DNA of 62,894 nt from Deltaproteobacteria bacterium (GTDB lineage Bacteria; Desulfobacterota; DSM-4660; Desulfatiglandales; Desulfatiglandaceae). A program made the translations under genes and the position numbers. The notes beneath the pieces are model-generated. The model was given only the letters and a program-made list of their open reading frames with translations. It did not search any database and was not told the DNA's origin. The stretch is from positions 1 through 62,894 of the forward strand of contig JAFDIS010000010.1 in NCBI GenBank assembly GCA_019307945.1, given 5' to 3'. Positions 34,217 through 43,786 of this stretch are shown piece by piece. Numbering within the stretch: the stretch's first letter is position 1; each line of letters opens with the position of its first letter.

Positions 34217-35525
34217 GACGGACTCCCTTTTCCACCCGGATCATCACCGTGCGGTCCGTGAGCACGTCCAGGCCTTCCATGGCGGACAGGGCCCGGTTCA
34301 CGTCGCTTTCCCTGGCCTCATGGGTCAGCATGACCAAGGGAACCGAGCCGTTCACCTCCCGGCCTTTCTGTATCACGCTGGAAATACTGATCCGGTTTTC
34401 GCCCAGTACTCCCGAGATCTTGGAAAGCACCCCGGGCCGGTCCACGGCCGAGAAACGAAAGTAGTAGGCCGTGCTCAAATCCTCCATGGGCTGGATGCGC
34501 ACCGGCGTGCCCGGCTCCTCCGCATGGGCCAGTGGAGGCATGGGCCTGGTCCTGCCCAGCCTGATCTGGCGTGCCAGGTCCATGATGTCCGAGACCACGG
34601 CGCTCGCCGTGGGCTCGCGGCCCGCCCCCAGGCCGTAATAGAGGTTGGGACCCAGGAAATCTCCCTCCAGGTAAATGGCGTTGTAGGCCTCGTTCACGTT
34701 GGCCAGTATGTGATCGGCCGGGATCATGGCGGGATGCACCCGGGCCTCCACCCGGTCGCCCAGCTCCCGCGCGATGGCCAGAAGCTTGACCCGGTAACCG
34801 AACTCCCCTGCGAAGCGAACGTCGTCGGGGGTCAGCCGATCGATTCCGGCCCGGTATACCTCTCCGAACGGGACGGGAGTGCCGTAAGCGAGGGAGACCA
34901 GGATAACCAGCTTGTGGGCCGCATCGGTGCCGTCCACGTCCAGGGTGGGCGGGTCCTCGGCAAAGCCCAGTTTCACAGCCTCCTCGACCACCCGCTCGTA
35001 AGGCAGGCCCTCCAGGGTCATCCGGGTGAGGATGTAGTTGGATGTGCCGTTCAGGATTCCCATGATGGTCTGGATGCGGTTGGCCGCAAGACCCTTGCGC
35101 AGGGCGCCGATGATGGGGATGCCGCCCCCCACGCTCGCCTCGAAGGAGAGGTTCACGCCGTGCCGCGCCGCGGCACGGTAGAGTTCGTCCCCGCACTCGG
35201 CCAGGAGGGCCTTGTTGGCCGTGACCACGTGTTTGCGCTGGGCCATGGCACGAAGGATGAACTCCTTGGCGGTGTCCAGGCCCCCCACGAGTTCAACGAC
35301 CACGTCCACCCGAGGGTCTTCAAGGACCTCTTCCGCGTCCGCGGTCAAGAGCCCGGGCTCCACGACGACGCCGCGGTCCGAGACGACGTCCAGGTCCGCT
35401 ATGCGCCGGACGTTCAGGGGCATGCCCACGCGCCGTGCGATGAGTGCCGCGTTTGTCTTCAGAATCTCGTAGGTGCCCGCCCCCACCGTGCCGAAGCCGA
35501 TTATGCCGATGTTCATTCCTTTCAT
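34203..35525 (-). CDS. hom: Homoserine dehydrogenase
   Basis: The 440-residue enzyme reduces aspartate semialdehyde to homoserine. It has the N-terminal NAD(P) motif IGIIGFGTVGAGTYEIL, VTANKALLAECGDELYRAA, SFEASVGGGIPIIG, ILNGTSNYILTRM and LGFAEDPPTLDVDGTDAAHK. A C-terminal ACT domain (DRPGVLSKISGVLGENRISI) gives likely feedback control by threonine. It is followed by the overlapping apgM gene and lies 24 bp after the aminotransferase. Confidence 0.96.
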   Translation of the reverse strand: MKGMNIGIIGFGTVGAGTYEILKTNAALIARRVGMPLNVRRIADLDVVSDRGVVVEPGLLTADAEEVLEDPRVDVVVELVGGLDTAKEFILRAMAQRKHVVTANKALLAECGDELYRAAARHGVNLSFEASVGGGIPIIGALRKGLAANRIQTIMGILNGTSNYILTRMTLEGLPYERVVEEAVKLGFAEDPPTLDVDGTDAAHKLVILVSLAYGTPVPFGEVYRAGIDRLTPDDVRFAGEFGYRVKLLAIARELGDRVEARVHPAMIPADHILANVNEAYNAIYLEGDFLGPNLYYGLGAGREPTASAVVSDIMDLARQIRLGRTRPMPPLAHAEEPGTPVRIQPMEDLSTAYYFRFSAVDRPGVLSKISGVLGENRISISSVIQKGREVNGSVPLVMLTHEARESDVNRALSAMEGLDVLTDRTVMIRVEKGVRHGQA

Positions 35526-35549
35526 GGTCCGATCCCCCGAATCGCCCCC

Positions 35550-36716
35550 TCACAGGACCTGCTTGATGCCGCGGATGGCCTGACGGGTCCGGTGTGGGTT
35601 TTCCACCAGGGCGAAGCGCACGTACTCGTCCCCGTACTCTCCAAAGCCCGCCCCGGGCGATACGGCCACCTTGGCTTCCTTGATGAGCATCTTGGAGAAC
35701 TCCACGGAGCCCATTTCCCGATAGGATTCCGGGATCCTGGACCAGACGAACATGGTCCCTTTAGGCTTTTCCGTATGCCAGCCGATCCGGTTGAGGCCGT
35801 CCACCAGCACGTCCCGGCGTTCCCTGTATATACCGACGATTTCCTCCACGCAATCGTATGGTCCGTTCAGTGCAATGATGGAAGCGATCTGGATAGGCTG
35901 GAAGACCCCGTAGTCCAGGTAACTCTTGATCCTGCGAAGAGCGGCCACCAGGTCCCGGTTGCCCACGCAGAACCCCACGCGCCACCCGGGCATGGAATAG
36001 CTCTTGGAGAGGCTGAAGAGTTCCACTCCGATCTCCTTGGCCCCGGGCACCTGCATGAAACTGGGCGGCTTGTACCCGTCGAAGGTCAGGTCCGCATAGG
36101 CGAAATCATGAATCACTATGATGTCGTGCTCGCGGCAGAAGGCCACGATCTTCTCGAAAAAGGCCAGGTCCACCACCTCGGTGGTGGGGTTGTGGGGATA
36201 GGAGATGATGAGCATTTTGGGAGTGGGCCAGGTCTGCTTCGTGGCCGTGAGCAGGTCTTCGAAAAAGTCACGACCCGGCCCGATGGGGATGCTGCGCAGG
36301 TCTCCTCCCGCGATGATCACCGAGTACGGATGAATGGGATAGGTTGGATTCGGCGCGAACACCACGTCCCCCGGGCTGATGGTGGCAAGGACCAGGTGGG
36401 AGAGTCCCTCCTTGGCGCCTATGGTGACGATGGCCTCCTCGTCCGGGTCGATTTCCACGTCGTACCGCCGTTTGTACCAGTCGCTGATGGCGTGCCTGAG
36501 CTTGGTGATCCCCATGGAGGCGGAGTAGTGGTGGTTGTGGCCCTTTCGCGCGGCCTCCACCAGTTTCTCCACGATGTGTTTGGGCGTGGGGATGTCGGGG
36601 TTCCCCATGCCGAGGTCAATGATGTCCTCTCCCCTGCGCCTTGCCTCCATCTTGATCTGGTTCACGGTGGCGAAGACGTAAGGGGGCAGACGACTCATTC
36701 TCCTGAATTCCTGCAT
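35550..36716 (-). CDS. alaC: Alanine-type aminotransferase (AlaC family)
   Basis: This 388-residue class I PLP aminotransferase has [39 protein letters not shown], and the PLP lysine in [15 protein letters not shown]. It matches the AlaC group often linked to hom in deltaproteobacteria. ATG 36716 is used, with AGGAGG eight bases upstream; the TTG one codon earlier is less likely. It heads the hom-apgM operon, so aspartate-family metabolism is likely, although alanine-pyruvate exchange is the described family activity. Confidence 0.9.
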   Translation of the reverse strand: MQEFRRMSRLPPYVFATVNQIKMEARRRGEDIIDLGMGNPDIPTPKHIVEKLVEAARKGHNHHYSASMGITKLRHAISDWYKRRYDVEIDPDEEAIVTIGAKEGLSHLVLATISPGDVVFAPNPTYPIHPYSVIIAGGDLRSIPIGPGRDFFEDLLTATKQTWPTPKMLIISYPHNPTTEVVDLAFFEKIVAFCREHDIIVIHDFAYADLTFDGYKPPSFMQVPGAKEIGVELFSLSKSYSMPGWRVGFCVGNRDLVAALRRIKSYLDYGVFQPIQIASIIALNGPYDCVEEIVGIYRERRDVLVDGLNRIGWHTEKPKGTMFVWSRIPESYREMGSVEFSKMLIKEAKVAVSPGAGFGEYGDEYVRFALVENPHRTRQAIRGIKQVL

Positions 36717-36834
36717 CAATACCGCCTCCTTCCGAGGCCCCTGGAATCCGGGGCCGTGTCTTTGGGGAAATGAAAGTCCGGTATTATATGCAGGGAGGTT
36801 GAAAAAAGCAAAAATAAATTGGGCAAGAGAAAGG

Positions 36835-36900
36835 GGGCCATCCGGTCTGTCTGGTTAATCGGGGTTGCTTGGGTCTATTGGGTTTGTTGGGGTTGCGTCC
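36835..36900. repeat. Degenerate TTGGGT-type repeat
   Basis: A short run of GGGTTGCTTGGGTCTATTGG-like units resembles the reverse complement of the AACCCAAGT 9-mer array at 54.6 kb. It lies between HU and alaC. Confidence 0.5.
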
Positions 36901-36920
36901 CGTCGTCCCTGTTCGGGCCA

Positions 36921-36961
36921 AACAAAAAAAGCGGAAGACTCCCCCTGGGGGGCCTTCCGCT
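36921..36961 (-). terminator. Rho-independent terminator of HU
   Basis: On the minus strand AGCGGAAGGCCCCCC pairs with GGGGGAGTCTTCCGCT, with a small bulge, and runs into seven T residues. It lies about 85 bp beyond the HU stop. Confidence 0.85.
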
Positions 36962-37044
36962 CCAAACAGGGTGAGGATCGGGGGGGTGTTCAAGGAGGTA
37001 TTCCTTCGCGACCCTCTTGTTAACCCGCGCCTTTGGTTCGGCGT

Positions 37045-37314
37045 CTAGATCTTTTCCTTGAGTGCCTTGCCCGCCTTGAATCGGACCACCTTGGAGGCCT
37101 TGATCTTGATGGGCTCGCCGGTCTGTGGGTTCCTGCCTTTCCTGGCCTTCCGTTTGGTCACGACGAACGTGCCGAAGCCCGCCAGGGCGAGCCTCTTTTC
37201 CTTTTTCAGTGTCTTCTTGGCGATCTCCACGAACGCGTTTAGGGACCTTTCGGCATCGGCTTTTGTGAGTTTGCTTTTCTTGGCGATTTCCGCGATTAAT
37301 TCCGCCTTGGTCAT
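37045..37314 (-). CDS. HU-family nucleoid protein
   Basis: This 89-residue histone-like protein has the HU/IHF core: LIAEIAKKSKLTKADAERSL, the LAGFGTF turn, the DNA-binding arm RKARKGRNPQTGEPIKI, and the end VVRFKAGKALKE. It is a monocistronic gene with its own terminator. GGAGGGA lies just upstream of the ATG. Confidence 0.95.
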   Translation of the reverse strand: MTKAELIAEIAKKSKLTKADAERSLNAFVEIAKKTLKKEKRLALAGFGTFVVTKRKARKGRNPQTGEPIKIKASKVVRFKAGKALKEKI

Positions 37315-37693
37315 GACATCCCTCCGTGAAATTGGCTCGAGTTGAAGATTGAAATGACACCATCCTTACTACTTATGCCAAGACCCGTGACTATTCTCTC
37401 CCCCCCTTCTTCGAGATTTGTCCATGGATGGCCACCATCGTTCGGGGCCGGGAAAAGACGATCGGATATGCCCGATTCGGATTTTTCGCAAGGTGGTGTT
37501 TTTAATTCGGTGCGTTGAGCGTTTGGATGAAGAGTTGAAATCTTTAACACAGATCCAATGCGTTTTCAATGAAAAATAGATAGGGGGAAACGATACAGCC
37601 CTTATTTTTCAGCAGTGAACGGATCTTCGACGCCTCGAATGCACCGGGAACGGCGGGTTCCGGTGCCGCGTGCCGACCACATGCGTCCCTCTG
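37315..37693. other. Gene-free divergent region between HU and gmhA
   Basis: No gene is supported on either strand. It must hold the HU promoter; TTGAAA near 37570 on the minus strand is a weak candidate. The gmhA promoter lies at its right end. Confidence 0.5.
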
Positions 37694-37722
37694 TTGACAA
37701 ACCGCTCGAAAAACCTTAGTTT
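37694..37722 (+). promoter_or_regulatory. Sigma-70-type promoter of the gmhA-uvrB operon
   Basis: TTGACA (37694-37699) is followed after 17 bases by TAGTTT (37717-37722). The -35 is perfect and the -10 keeps T1, A2 and T6. It lies about 85 bases before the gmhA start. Confidence 0.45.
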
Positions 37723-37809
37723 TCAGAAGCCCACAGGGGACACGTTCCGTAAAGGGTCCCGGGGGCTTTCGGAGCGAGCCTCCGCCTGACGGGGAAGGAA
37801 GGGGATTTC

Positions 37810-38397
37810 TTGAGGGCCATCGTCGACAAGATCCTGGCTGAGAGTCTCAGCATCAAGGAACGGTTTATAAGGCGGAACGCGGATCGGCTGATCCGGGCCT
37901 CTGAAAAGATCGCCACGGCCATGGCCGGTGACCGCAAACTGTTGCTCTGCGGAAACGGCGGCAGTGCAGCGGATGCTCAACACATCGCTGCTGAATTCGT
38001 GAATCGCTTCAGCCTGGAACGTCCGCCTCTTCCGGCGATTGCCCTGACCACCGACACATCCATTCTCACCAGCATCGGGAACGACTACTCCTTCGAGCAG
38101 GTCTTCTCAAAGCAGGTGAAGGCCCTGGGCATGGCGGGCGATGTGCTGCTGGCCATCAGCACCAGCGGGAACTCCCCCAACGTCCTGGAGGCCGTAAAGG
38201 CGGCCCGCGCTCTGGGAATCTACACCATCGCGCTTGGGGGCGGGGACGGGGGGAAGATGGCCGATATGGTGGACCTTCCCATCCTCGCCGGGGGAGGATC
38301 CACCGCCAGGGTTCAGGAAGCACATATCCTGGCGGGGCACATCATCTGTCGCCTGGTGGACCACATCCTTTTTCAAAGCCACCTGAGCGGGGAGTAG
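37810..38397 (+). CDS. gmhA: Sedoheptulose 7-phosphate isomerase (phosphoheptose isomerase)
   Basis: This 195-residue SIS-domain protein has LLLCGNGGSAADAQHIAAEF, the TTDTSILTSIGNDY loop, AISTSGNSPNVLEAV and QEAHILAGHIICRLVD, all typical of GmhA, the first step of ADP-heptose synthesis. The start is a TTG preceded by GGAAGGGG. Together with the adenylyltransferase at 14.7 kb it indicates a heptose-containing lipopolysaccharide core. DiaA is a paralogous alternative. Confidence 0.9.
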   Translation: MRAIVDKILAESLSIKERFIRRNADRLIRASEKIATAMAGDRKLLLCGNGGSAADAQHIAAEFVNRFSLERPPLPAIALTTDTSILTSIGNDYSFEQVFSKQVKALGMAGDVLLAISTSGNSPNVLEAVKAARALGIYTIALGGGDGGKMADMVDLPILAGGGSTARVQEAHILAGHIICRLVDHILFQSHLSGE

Positions 38398-38406
38398 GAG
38401 TCAGGT

Positions 38407-39357
38407 ATGCCGCCAATCAAACCTATCGCCCTGGACGGCGTGACCTCCTATTCTCTGAAGGACCGGCGGAGCAAGGTGGGGGTGGACCAATTTGCCGAGC
38501 CCTGGTCCCCTGACGGCTCCGTGGCGCGGTGGATGCGCACCCTGCCGCGGATCCTGGCGGCCGGGGACTTCGCGCAGGTGGTGGAGGGAATCTGCACCGC
38601 GGTCCGCGGGGGCAGGGCCGTGGTGCTGGCCATGGGAGCCCATGTGATCAAGGTGGGGTTGGGACCCGTGATCATCGATCTGATGGAGCGGGGGATCCTG
38701 AGCGGGGTGGCCATGAACGGGGCCTGCATTATCCACGACGCGGAAGTGGCCATGGTGGGACGTACCTCGGAGGACGTGGCCGCGGTCCTGGGAGAGGGAA
38801 AATTCGGCATGGCCCGGGAGACGGCCGAGTTCCTGAACGGCGCCGTCAACAATGGGGCGGCGCGGGACGAGGGACTGGGGTTGAGCGTCGGGCGCGCTCT
38901 CTCTGAAAACGGCTTTCCCCACAACCGGTCCAGCATCCTGGCCCGGGCGTACGAACTGGGGGTGCCGGTGACCGTGCACGTGGCCGTGGGAACGGACATC
39001 ATCCATTTCCATCCCACGGCGGACGGGGCCGCCATCGGCAAGACGTCGCACACGGACTTCCGCATCTTCGCCCGTCTCGTCTCGGGGCTCGAGGAGGGCG
39101 TATTCATCAACCTGGGCTCGGCCGTGGTCCTCCCCGAGGTTTTTTTAAAGGCCGTTTCTCTGGTGAGGAATCTGGGTCATCCGGTGAAGCGTCTCACCAC
39201 CGTGAACATGGATTTCATTCGACAGTACCGCTCCTTCACCAACGTGGTGCACCGGCCCACGCTGGAGGGAGGAAAGGGGTACAATCTCATCGGGCATCAC
39301 GAGATCATGTTTCCTTTGCTGGCCGCCGCGGTCCTGGACCGCCTGCGGGGGAACTGA
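38407..39357 (+). CDS. Conserved protein, possibly deoxyhypusine-synthase-like Rossmann fold
   Basis: The gene is clearly real (316 residues, nine bases after gmhA, within an operon), but the function is uncertain. It has AVVLAMGAHVIKVGLG, MNGACIIHDAEVAMVG, VTVHVAVGTDIIHFHP and VFINLGSAVVLPEVFLKA. The strand-helix order recalls deoxyhypusine-synthase relatives, but bacteria lack the eIF5A substrate and I do not see the canonical lysine motif. No membrane or secretion signals are present. Confidence 0.75.
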   Translation: MPPIKPIALDGVTSYSLKDRRSKVGVDQFAEPWSPDGSVARWMRTLPRILAAGDFAQVVEGICTAVRGGRAVVLAMGAHVIKVGLGPVIIDLMERGILSGVAMNGACIIHDAEVAMVGRTSEDVAAVLGEGKFGMARETAEFLNGAVNNGAARDEGLGLSVGRALSENGFPHNRSSILARAYELGVPVTVHVAVGTDIIHFHPTADGAAIGKTSHTDFRIFARLVSGLEEGVFINLGSAVVLPEVFLKAVSLVRNLGHPVKRLTTVNMDFIRQYRSFTNVVHRPTLEGGKGYNLIGHHEIMFPLLAAAVLDRLRGN

Positions 39358-39381
39358 CTCCGTGGTGCGAGGAGAACACCA

Positions 39382-39600
39382 ATGCCTATATACGAGTTCA
39401 GATGCCTTCAATGCGACGAGGAGTTCGAGACCCTCGTTTTCAAGAATGACGAAAAGGTAAACTGCCCGAAATGCGAGGGAGCGAAGGTGAGGCGTCTCAT
39501 GTCAGCATGCGCCCATAAGAGCGAAAGCGGGTTTACCCCGGCTTCAGGTTCCTCGGCCTGCGCCTCGTGTTCCAGCACCAATTGCAGCAGTTGCCATTAG
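39382..39600 (+). CDS. FmdB-family zinc-ribbon protein
   Basis: This 72-residue protein opens with the FmdB signature MPIYEFRCLQCDEEFE and CPKCEGAKVRRL, a zinc ribbon with two C-x2-C pairs, and ends in an unusual Ser/Cys-rich tail (SSACASCSSTNCSSCH). Such proteins are often regulatory or zinc-storage-like; the function is unknown. It sits between the unknown Rossmann-like gene and ispF. Confidence 0.9.
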   Translation: MPIYEFRCLQCDEEFETLVFKNDEKVNCPKCEGAKVRRLMSACAHKSESGFTPASGSSACASCSSTNCSSCH

Positions 39601-39681
39601 CCCCCGTGGGGGCCGTGGGTCCCTGCAGCGGCAACGGGGCCGTTTCATAACGCATTGCCTCGTGTTGACGGAGAAGATCGT

Positions 39682-40170
39682 TTGTTCCGGATAGGTTTCG
39701 GATACGACGTACATCGTCTGGTACCGGGAAGGGCCCTGGTCCTGGGCGGCGTGCAAATAGAGAGCCGCCTGGGGCTGGAGGGCCATTCGGATGCGGACGT
39801 CCTGACCCACGCCGTGATGGATGCCCTCTTGGGGGCCATGGGAAAGGGGGACATCGGCCGTCACTTTCCGGACACGGACCCGGTCTTTGGGGGAGCGGAC
39901 AGCATGGTCCTGCTGGAGCGGGTGGCCGGGTGGATGAGGGATGAGGGCCTCAGGCTCAACAACCTGGATGCCGTGGTGGTGGCGGAGGCCCCCAAACTGA
40001 GTCCCCATTTTCCCGCCATGCTCGAGAATTTTTCGCGGGTCCTCGGAGTTGCGCCGGAGCGAATCAACCTCAAGGCCACCACCACGGAAGGCCTCGGTTT
40101 TTGCGGGCGGGGCGAGGGCATGGCCGCCCACGCGGTGGTCAGTCTTTCAGGAGAAACAGGCAGGGATTGA
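39682..40170 (+). CDS. ispF: 2-C-methyl-D-erythritol 2,4-cyclodiphosphate synthase
   Basis: The 162-residue enzyme catalyses the cyclisation step of the MEP isoprenoid pathway. It has RIGFGYDVHRL with the zinc ligands Asp-x-His, EGHSDADVLTHAVMDALLGA, DIGRHFPDTDP and the C-terminal TTTEGLGFCGRGEG. TTG 39682 is chosen because GGAGAA lies six bases upstream and homology begins at once; the TTG nine codons earlier gives an unsupported extension. IspD is not adjacent. Confidence 0.94.
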   Translation: MFRIGFGYDVHRLVPGRALVLGGVQIESRLGLEGHSDADVLTHAVMDALLGAMGKGDIGRHFPDTDPVFGGADSMVLLERVAGWMRDEGLRLNNLDAVVVAEAPKLSPHFPAMLENFSRVLGVAPERINLKATTTEGLGFCGRGEGMAAHAVVSLSGETGRD

Positions 40171-40173
40171 AAC

Positions 40174-41610
40174 GTGACCATCAAGCTTTACAACACGGCG
40201 AGCCGCAGGAAAGAGATCTTTGAGCCCCTGGAGCCGGGCCGCGTGGGGATGTACGTCTGTGGGGTTACGGTCTACGACCTTTGTCACATAGGACACGCCC
40301 GATCGGCCATCGTCTTTGACGTGCTCTCCCGCTACCTGCGAGCGAGGGGCTTTGAGGTGACCTATGTGCGAAACTTCACGGACGTGGATGACAAGATCAT
40401 CGAGCGGGCCCGGGAAATGGGGAGAGACCCGGGCGACATCGCTCGAGAGTATATCCGCGCCTTTCACGAGGATATGGCAAGGCTGGGGGTCGCCCCCGCG
40501 GACCACGAACCCAAGGCCACGGAGCATATCGACGGGATGATACGAATGATCCGGACCTTGATGGAAAAAGGGTTCGCCTACGAAGTGGACGGGGATGTTT
40601 TTTATTCCATAGAGGCCTTTCGGGACTACGGCGCCCTTTCCGGCAGGAAGATGGAGGATCTTCAGGCGGGAAGCCGCGTGGCCGTGGACGCCAAGAAGAA
40701 AAACCCCCACGACTTCGCCCTCTGGAAGGCCGCCAAGCCCGGGGAACCGCGCTGGGAAAGCCCCTGGGGTCCGGGCAGGCCGGGTTGGCATATGGAATGC
40801 TCGGTCATGAGCAGTCATTTCCTCGGCAATACCTTCGACATCCACGGTGGCGGCAGGGATCTCCTCTTCCCGCATCATGAAAACGAGCGCGCCCAGTCCA
40901 TTGCAGCCAACGGCGGCGGGTTCGCCCGCTACTGGGTGCACAACGGGTTCGTGACCGTGGACTCCGAGAAGATGTCCAAGTCCCTGGGCAATTTCCTGAC
41001 CATCCGGGACGCACTGGAGACCTATCACCCCGAGGTCCTGCGCCTCTTCCTCCTGTCCAAGCACTATCGAACGCCCCTGGATTTTTCCAGGGAAGCCGTC
41101 ATGGACCTCCAGGCCGGACTGCTGCGCATCTACCGCACGCTCCAGCGGCTGGAGGAGCGAATCGGCTCCCCGAAGACGGACCAAGACCCTACCGGCGCCC
41201 TCAGGAATCCGGCCGAAGGGACCTTCCCGGCCGATTTCGTGGGCGTCATGGACGACGACCTCAACACCGCGGCCGCCGTTGGGCTCCTGTTTGAGAAGGT
41301 CCGGGAGATCAATCGTCTCATGGATGAAGGCGTCTCAAAAGAACTGCTCGAGAAGGAGCGGGACGACCTCATGGCCGCAGCGTCCGTCCTGGGGATTCTG
41401 CGTGAGTCCCCCCGCGACTTCGAGCTCGGACTGGCCGAGGCAGCCGGGAGACTCGACGCGGGGAAGATCGAGGATATGATACGTCAGCGGGCCGAGGCCC
41501 GCAAGGCCAGGGACTGGAAGACGGCCGACGCCATCAGAGACCGGTTGAAAGAAATGGGAGTGATCCTGGAGGACGGCCCGGGAGGCACCACCTGGAGACC
41601 GGATGTTTGA
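40174..41610 (+). CDS. cysS: Cysteinyl-tRNA synthetase
   Basis: This 478-residue class I synthetase has the zinc-site Cys in [10 protein letters not shown], the HIGH motif in [23 protein letters not shown] with the second zinc Cys, HHENERAQS, and KMSKS in [11 protein letters not shown]. The start is a GTG 3 bp after ispF. It overlaps uvrB by 8 bp. Confidence 0.97.
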   Translation: MTIKLYNTASRRKEIFEPLEPGRVGMYVCGVTVYDLCHIGHARSAIVFDVLSRYLRARGFEVTYVRNFTDVDDKIIERAREMGRDPGDIAREYIRAFHEDMARLGVAPADHEPKATEHIDGMIRMIRTLMEKGFAYEVDGDVFYSIEAFRDYGALSGRKMEDLQAGSRVAVDAKKKNPHDFALWKAAKPGEPRWESPWGPGRPGWHMECSVMSSHFLGNTFDIHGGGRDLLFPHHENERAQSIAANGGGFARYWVHNGFVTVDSEKMSKSLGNFLTIRDALETYHPEVLRLFLLSKHYRTPLDFSREAVMDLQAGLLRIYRTLQRLEERIGSPKTDQDPTGALRNPAEGTFPADFVGVMDDDLNTAAAVGLLFEKVREINRLMDEGVSKELLEKERDDLMAAASVLGILRESPRDFELGLAEAAGRLDAGKIEDMIRQRAEARKARDWKTADAIRDRLKEMGVILEDGPGGTTWRPDV

Positions 41611-43597
41611 ACTCGTCACGGAGCTTGAACCCTGCGGGGACCAGCCCCGGGCCATCGAGGATCTCACCGACGGCGTGCGCTCGGGGCTGGCGCACCAGGT
41701 TCTTCTGGGGGTGACGGGGTCGGGTAAGACCTTCACCATGGCCCATGTCATCGCCAGGGTCGGGAAGCCCACCCTGATCATAGCGCCCAACAAGACCCTG
41801 GCCGCTCAACTCTACGGGGAACTCAGGCGCTTCTTCCCGCAAAACGCCGTCGAATACTTCATCAGCTACTACGACTACTACCAGCCCGAAGCCTACATCC
41901 CCCAGACGGATACATATATCGAGAAAGAAACCCACATCAACGAGCAGATCGACAAGATGCGCCACTCGGCCACCCGGTCCCTCCTGACCCGCAACGACGT
42001 TATCATCGTGGCGAGTGTGTCGTGCATTTACGGGCTGGGATCCCCCGAGGCCTACCACGACATGCTGCTCTATGTGGAACGGGACACGGAACTGGTACGG
42101 GACGACGCGGTCCGCAAACTGGTGGAGATTCATTATGAGCGGGGGGAGTACGATTTCTTCCGGGGGCGCTTCCGGGTCCGGGGCGACATCCTGGACATCT
42201 ACCCTGCGCACGAAGAAGACCGGGCCGTGCGCATAAGCTTTTTCGGGGACACGGTGGAGCGCATCCAGGAGATCGATCCTCTCACGGGCAAGGCCCTGAA
42301 GGACATGGATCGGATCACGGTCTTCCCGGCGAGCCACTACGTGACCACGGTCGAGATCAGGGAGCGCGCCGTCGAGGCGATCAGGGACGAGCTGGAAGAG
42401 CGGGTAAGGTTCTTCCGGGATCAGGGCATGCTGCTGGAGGCACAGCGCATCGAAGAGCGCACCCGCTTCGACCTGGAGATGATGCTGGAGATGGGGTACT
42501 GCCATGGCATCGAGAACTATTCCCGGCACCTGACCGGCAGGGCCCCGGGGGAGCCGCCCCCCACGCTGCTGGACTATTTTCCACGGGATTTCCTGGTGAT
42601 CCTGGACGAGAGCCACATCACCGTGCCTCAACTGGGAGGCATGTTCCGCGGGGACCGATCGCGCAAGGAAAACCTGGTCCGGTACGGGTTCCGCCTGCCC
42701 TCGGCCCTGGACAACCGGCCGCTCACCTTCGAGGAGTTCCAGGAACGGGTCAAACAGACCATCTACGTGTCCGCCACGCCGGGCCCTTATGAACTGGAAA
42801 AGTGCGAGCGCATCACGGAACAGATCATCCGGCCCACGGGCCTCACGGACCCCGTCATCGAGGTGCGGCCCGCCGAGAATCAGGTGGACGATTTACTGGG
42901 AAGGATCCGGGAAAGGGTGGAGCGAAACGAACGGGTCCTGGTGACCACCCTCACCAAGAGCATGGCCGAGGACCTCACCGAATATTATGCGGACCTCGGA
43001 ATCCGCGTCAAATACCTGCACTCGGACATAAAGGCCATCGACCGAATGGAGATCATCCGGGACCTCCGTCTTGGGGTCTTCGATGTGCTGGTGGGCATCA
43101 ACCTGCTTCGCGAAGGCCTGGACCTGCCCGAGGTCTCCCTGGTGGCGATCCTGGACGCGGACCGGGAAGGTTTTCTGCGCTCGGAGCGTTCGCTGATCCA
43201 GACGGCGGGCCGTGCCGCGAGGAACGTGAACGGGACCGTGATCCTTTACGCGGACGAGATCACGCCATCCATCCGCAGATCCATTGATGAGTGCGAACGC
43301 CGCCGCCGTATCCAGGAGGTCTACAATCTCGAGCATGGTATCACTCCGGCCACGGTCCAAAAAAATATCGAGGACGTCCTGGGCTCCGTATACGAAGCGG
43401 ACTACGTGACGGTCCCCACCGTGCAAGAGGAGGAGGTCCCCTATCTGCCGCCGGACCGGGCCGAAGAGATGGTGGCGGAACTCCGCAGGAAGATGCTTGC
43501 GGCGGCCCGGGAATTGGAATTCGAGGAAGCGGCCCGCCTGCGAGACAGGATCCGGGACCTTGAGGCCGGATACCTTGAGGTCATGTCCTTTGACTGA
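41603..43597 (+). CDS. uvrB: UvrABC excinuclease subunit B
   Basis: The 664-residue protein has Walker [13 protein letters not shown], the beta-hairpin [66 protein letters not shown] and the C-terminal UVR domain ([20 protein letters not shown]). It performs damage verification in nucleotide excision repair. It is the last gene of the gmhA operon. No clear terminator follows; the next promoter lies about 50 bases downstream. Confidence 0.97.
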   Translation: MFELVTELEPCGDQPRAIEDLTDGVRSGLAHQVLLGVTGSGKTFTMAHVIARVGKPTLIIAPNKTLAAQLYGELRRFFPQNAVEYFISYYDYYQPEAYIPQTDTYIEKETHINEQIDKMRHSATRSLLTRNDVIIVASVSCIYGLGSPEAYHDMLLYVERDTELVRDDAVRKLVEIHYERGEYDFFRGRFRVRGDILDIYPAHEEDRAVRISFFGDTVERIQEIDPLTGKALKDMDRITVFPASHYVTTVEIRERAVEAIRDELEERVRFFRDQGMLLEAQRIEERTRFDLEMMLEMGYCHGIENYSRHLTGRAPGEPPPTLLDYFPRDFLVILDESHITVPQLGGMFRGDRSRKENLVRYGFRLPSALDNRPLTFEEFQERVKQTIYVSATPGPYELEKCERITEQIIRPTGLTDPVIEVRPAENQVDDLLGRIRERVERNERVLVTTLTKSMAEDLTEYYADLGIRVKYLHSDIKAIDRMEIIRDLRLGVFDVLVGINLLREGLDLPEVSLVAILDADREGFLRSERSLIQTAGRAARNVNGTVILYADEITPSIRRSIDECERRRRIQEVYNLEHGITPATVQKNIEDVLGSVYEADYVTVPTVQEEEVPYLPPDRAEEMVAELRRKMLAAARELEFEEAARLRDRIRDLEAGYLEVMSFD

Positions 43598-43645
43598 TCA
43601 CCCATGATGGGGTCTTTCCGCCAGCCGGCGACCTGCCGATTTGCC

Positions 43646-43675
43646 TTGACAATCCCGACCGGTCTCATTTATAGG
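43646..43675 (+). promoter_or_regulatory. Sigma-70-type promoter of the 2-hydroxyacid/CoA operon
   Basis: TTGACA (43646-43651) and TATAGG (43670-43675) are separated by 18 bases. An AT-rich tract with repeated TAG and partial palindromes (about 43679-43712) lies between the promoter and the start and could be an operator. Confidence 0.55.
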
Positions 43676-43786
43676 ATAGACATAGTTACTTTATAGCTAG
43701 ATAGTAGCCATAAACGTGGCCGGACGCCGGGTCGGATGATACGGGCGCACACACGGCGGCGGCGCATTCCAAAAGGAGGCGGTTTC

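Noticed and set aside
34215-36773. Very long plus-strand open frame (852 codons)
   Set aside because: It is antisense to hom and alaC, which have full family motifs and start sites. Long antisense frames are expected in GC-rich genes, and no family motif is seen in it.
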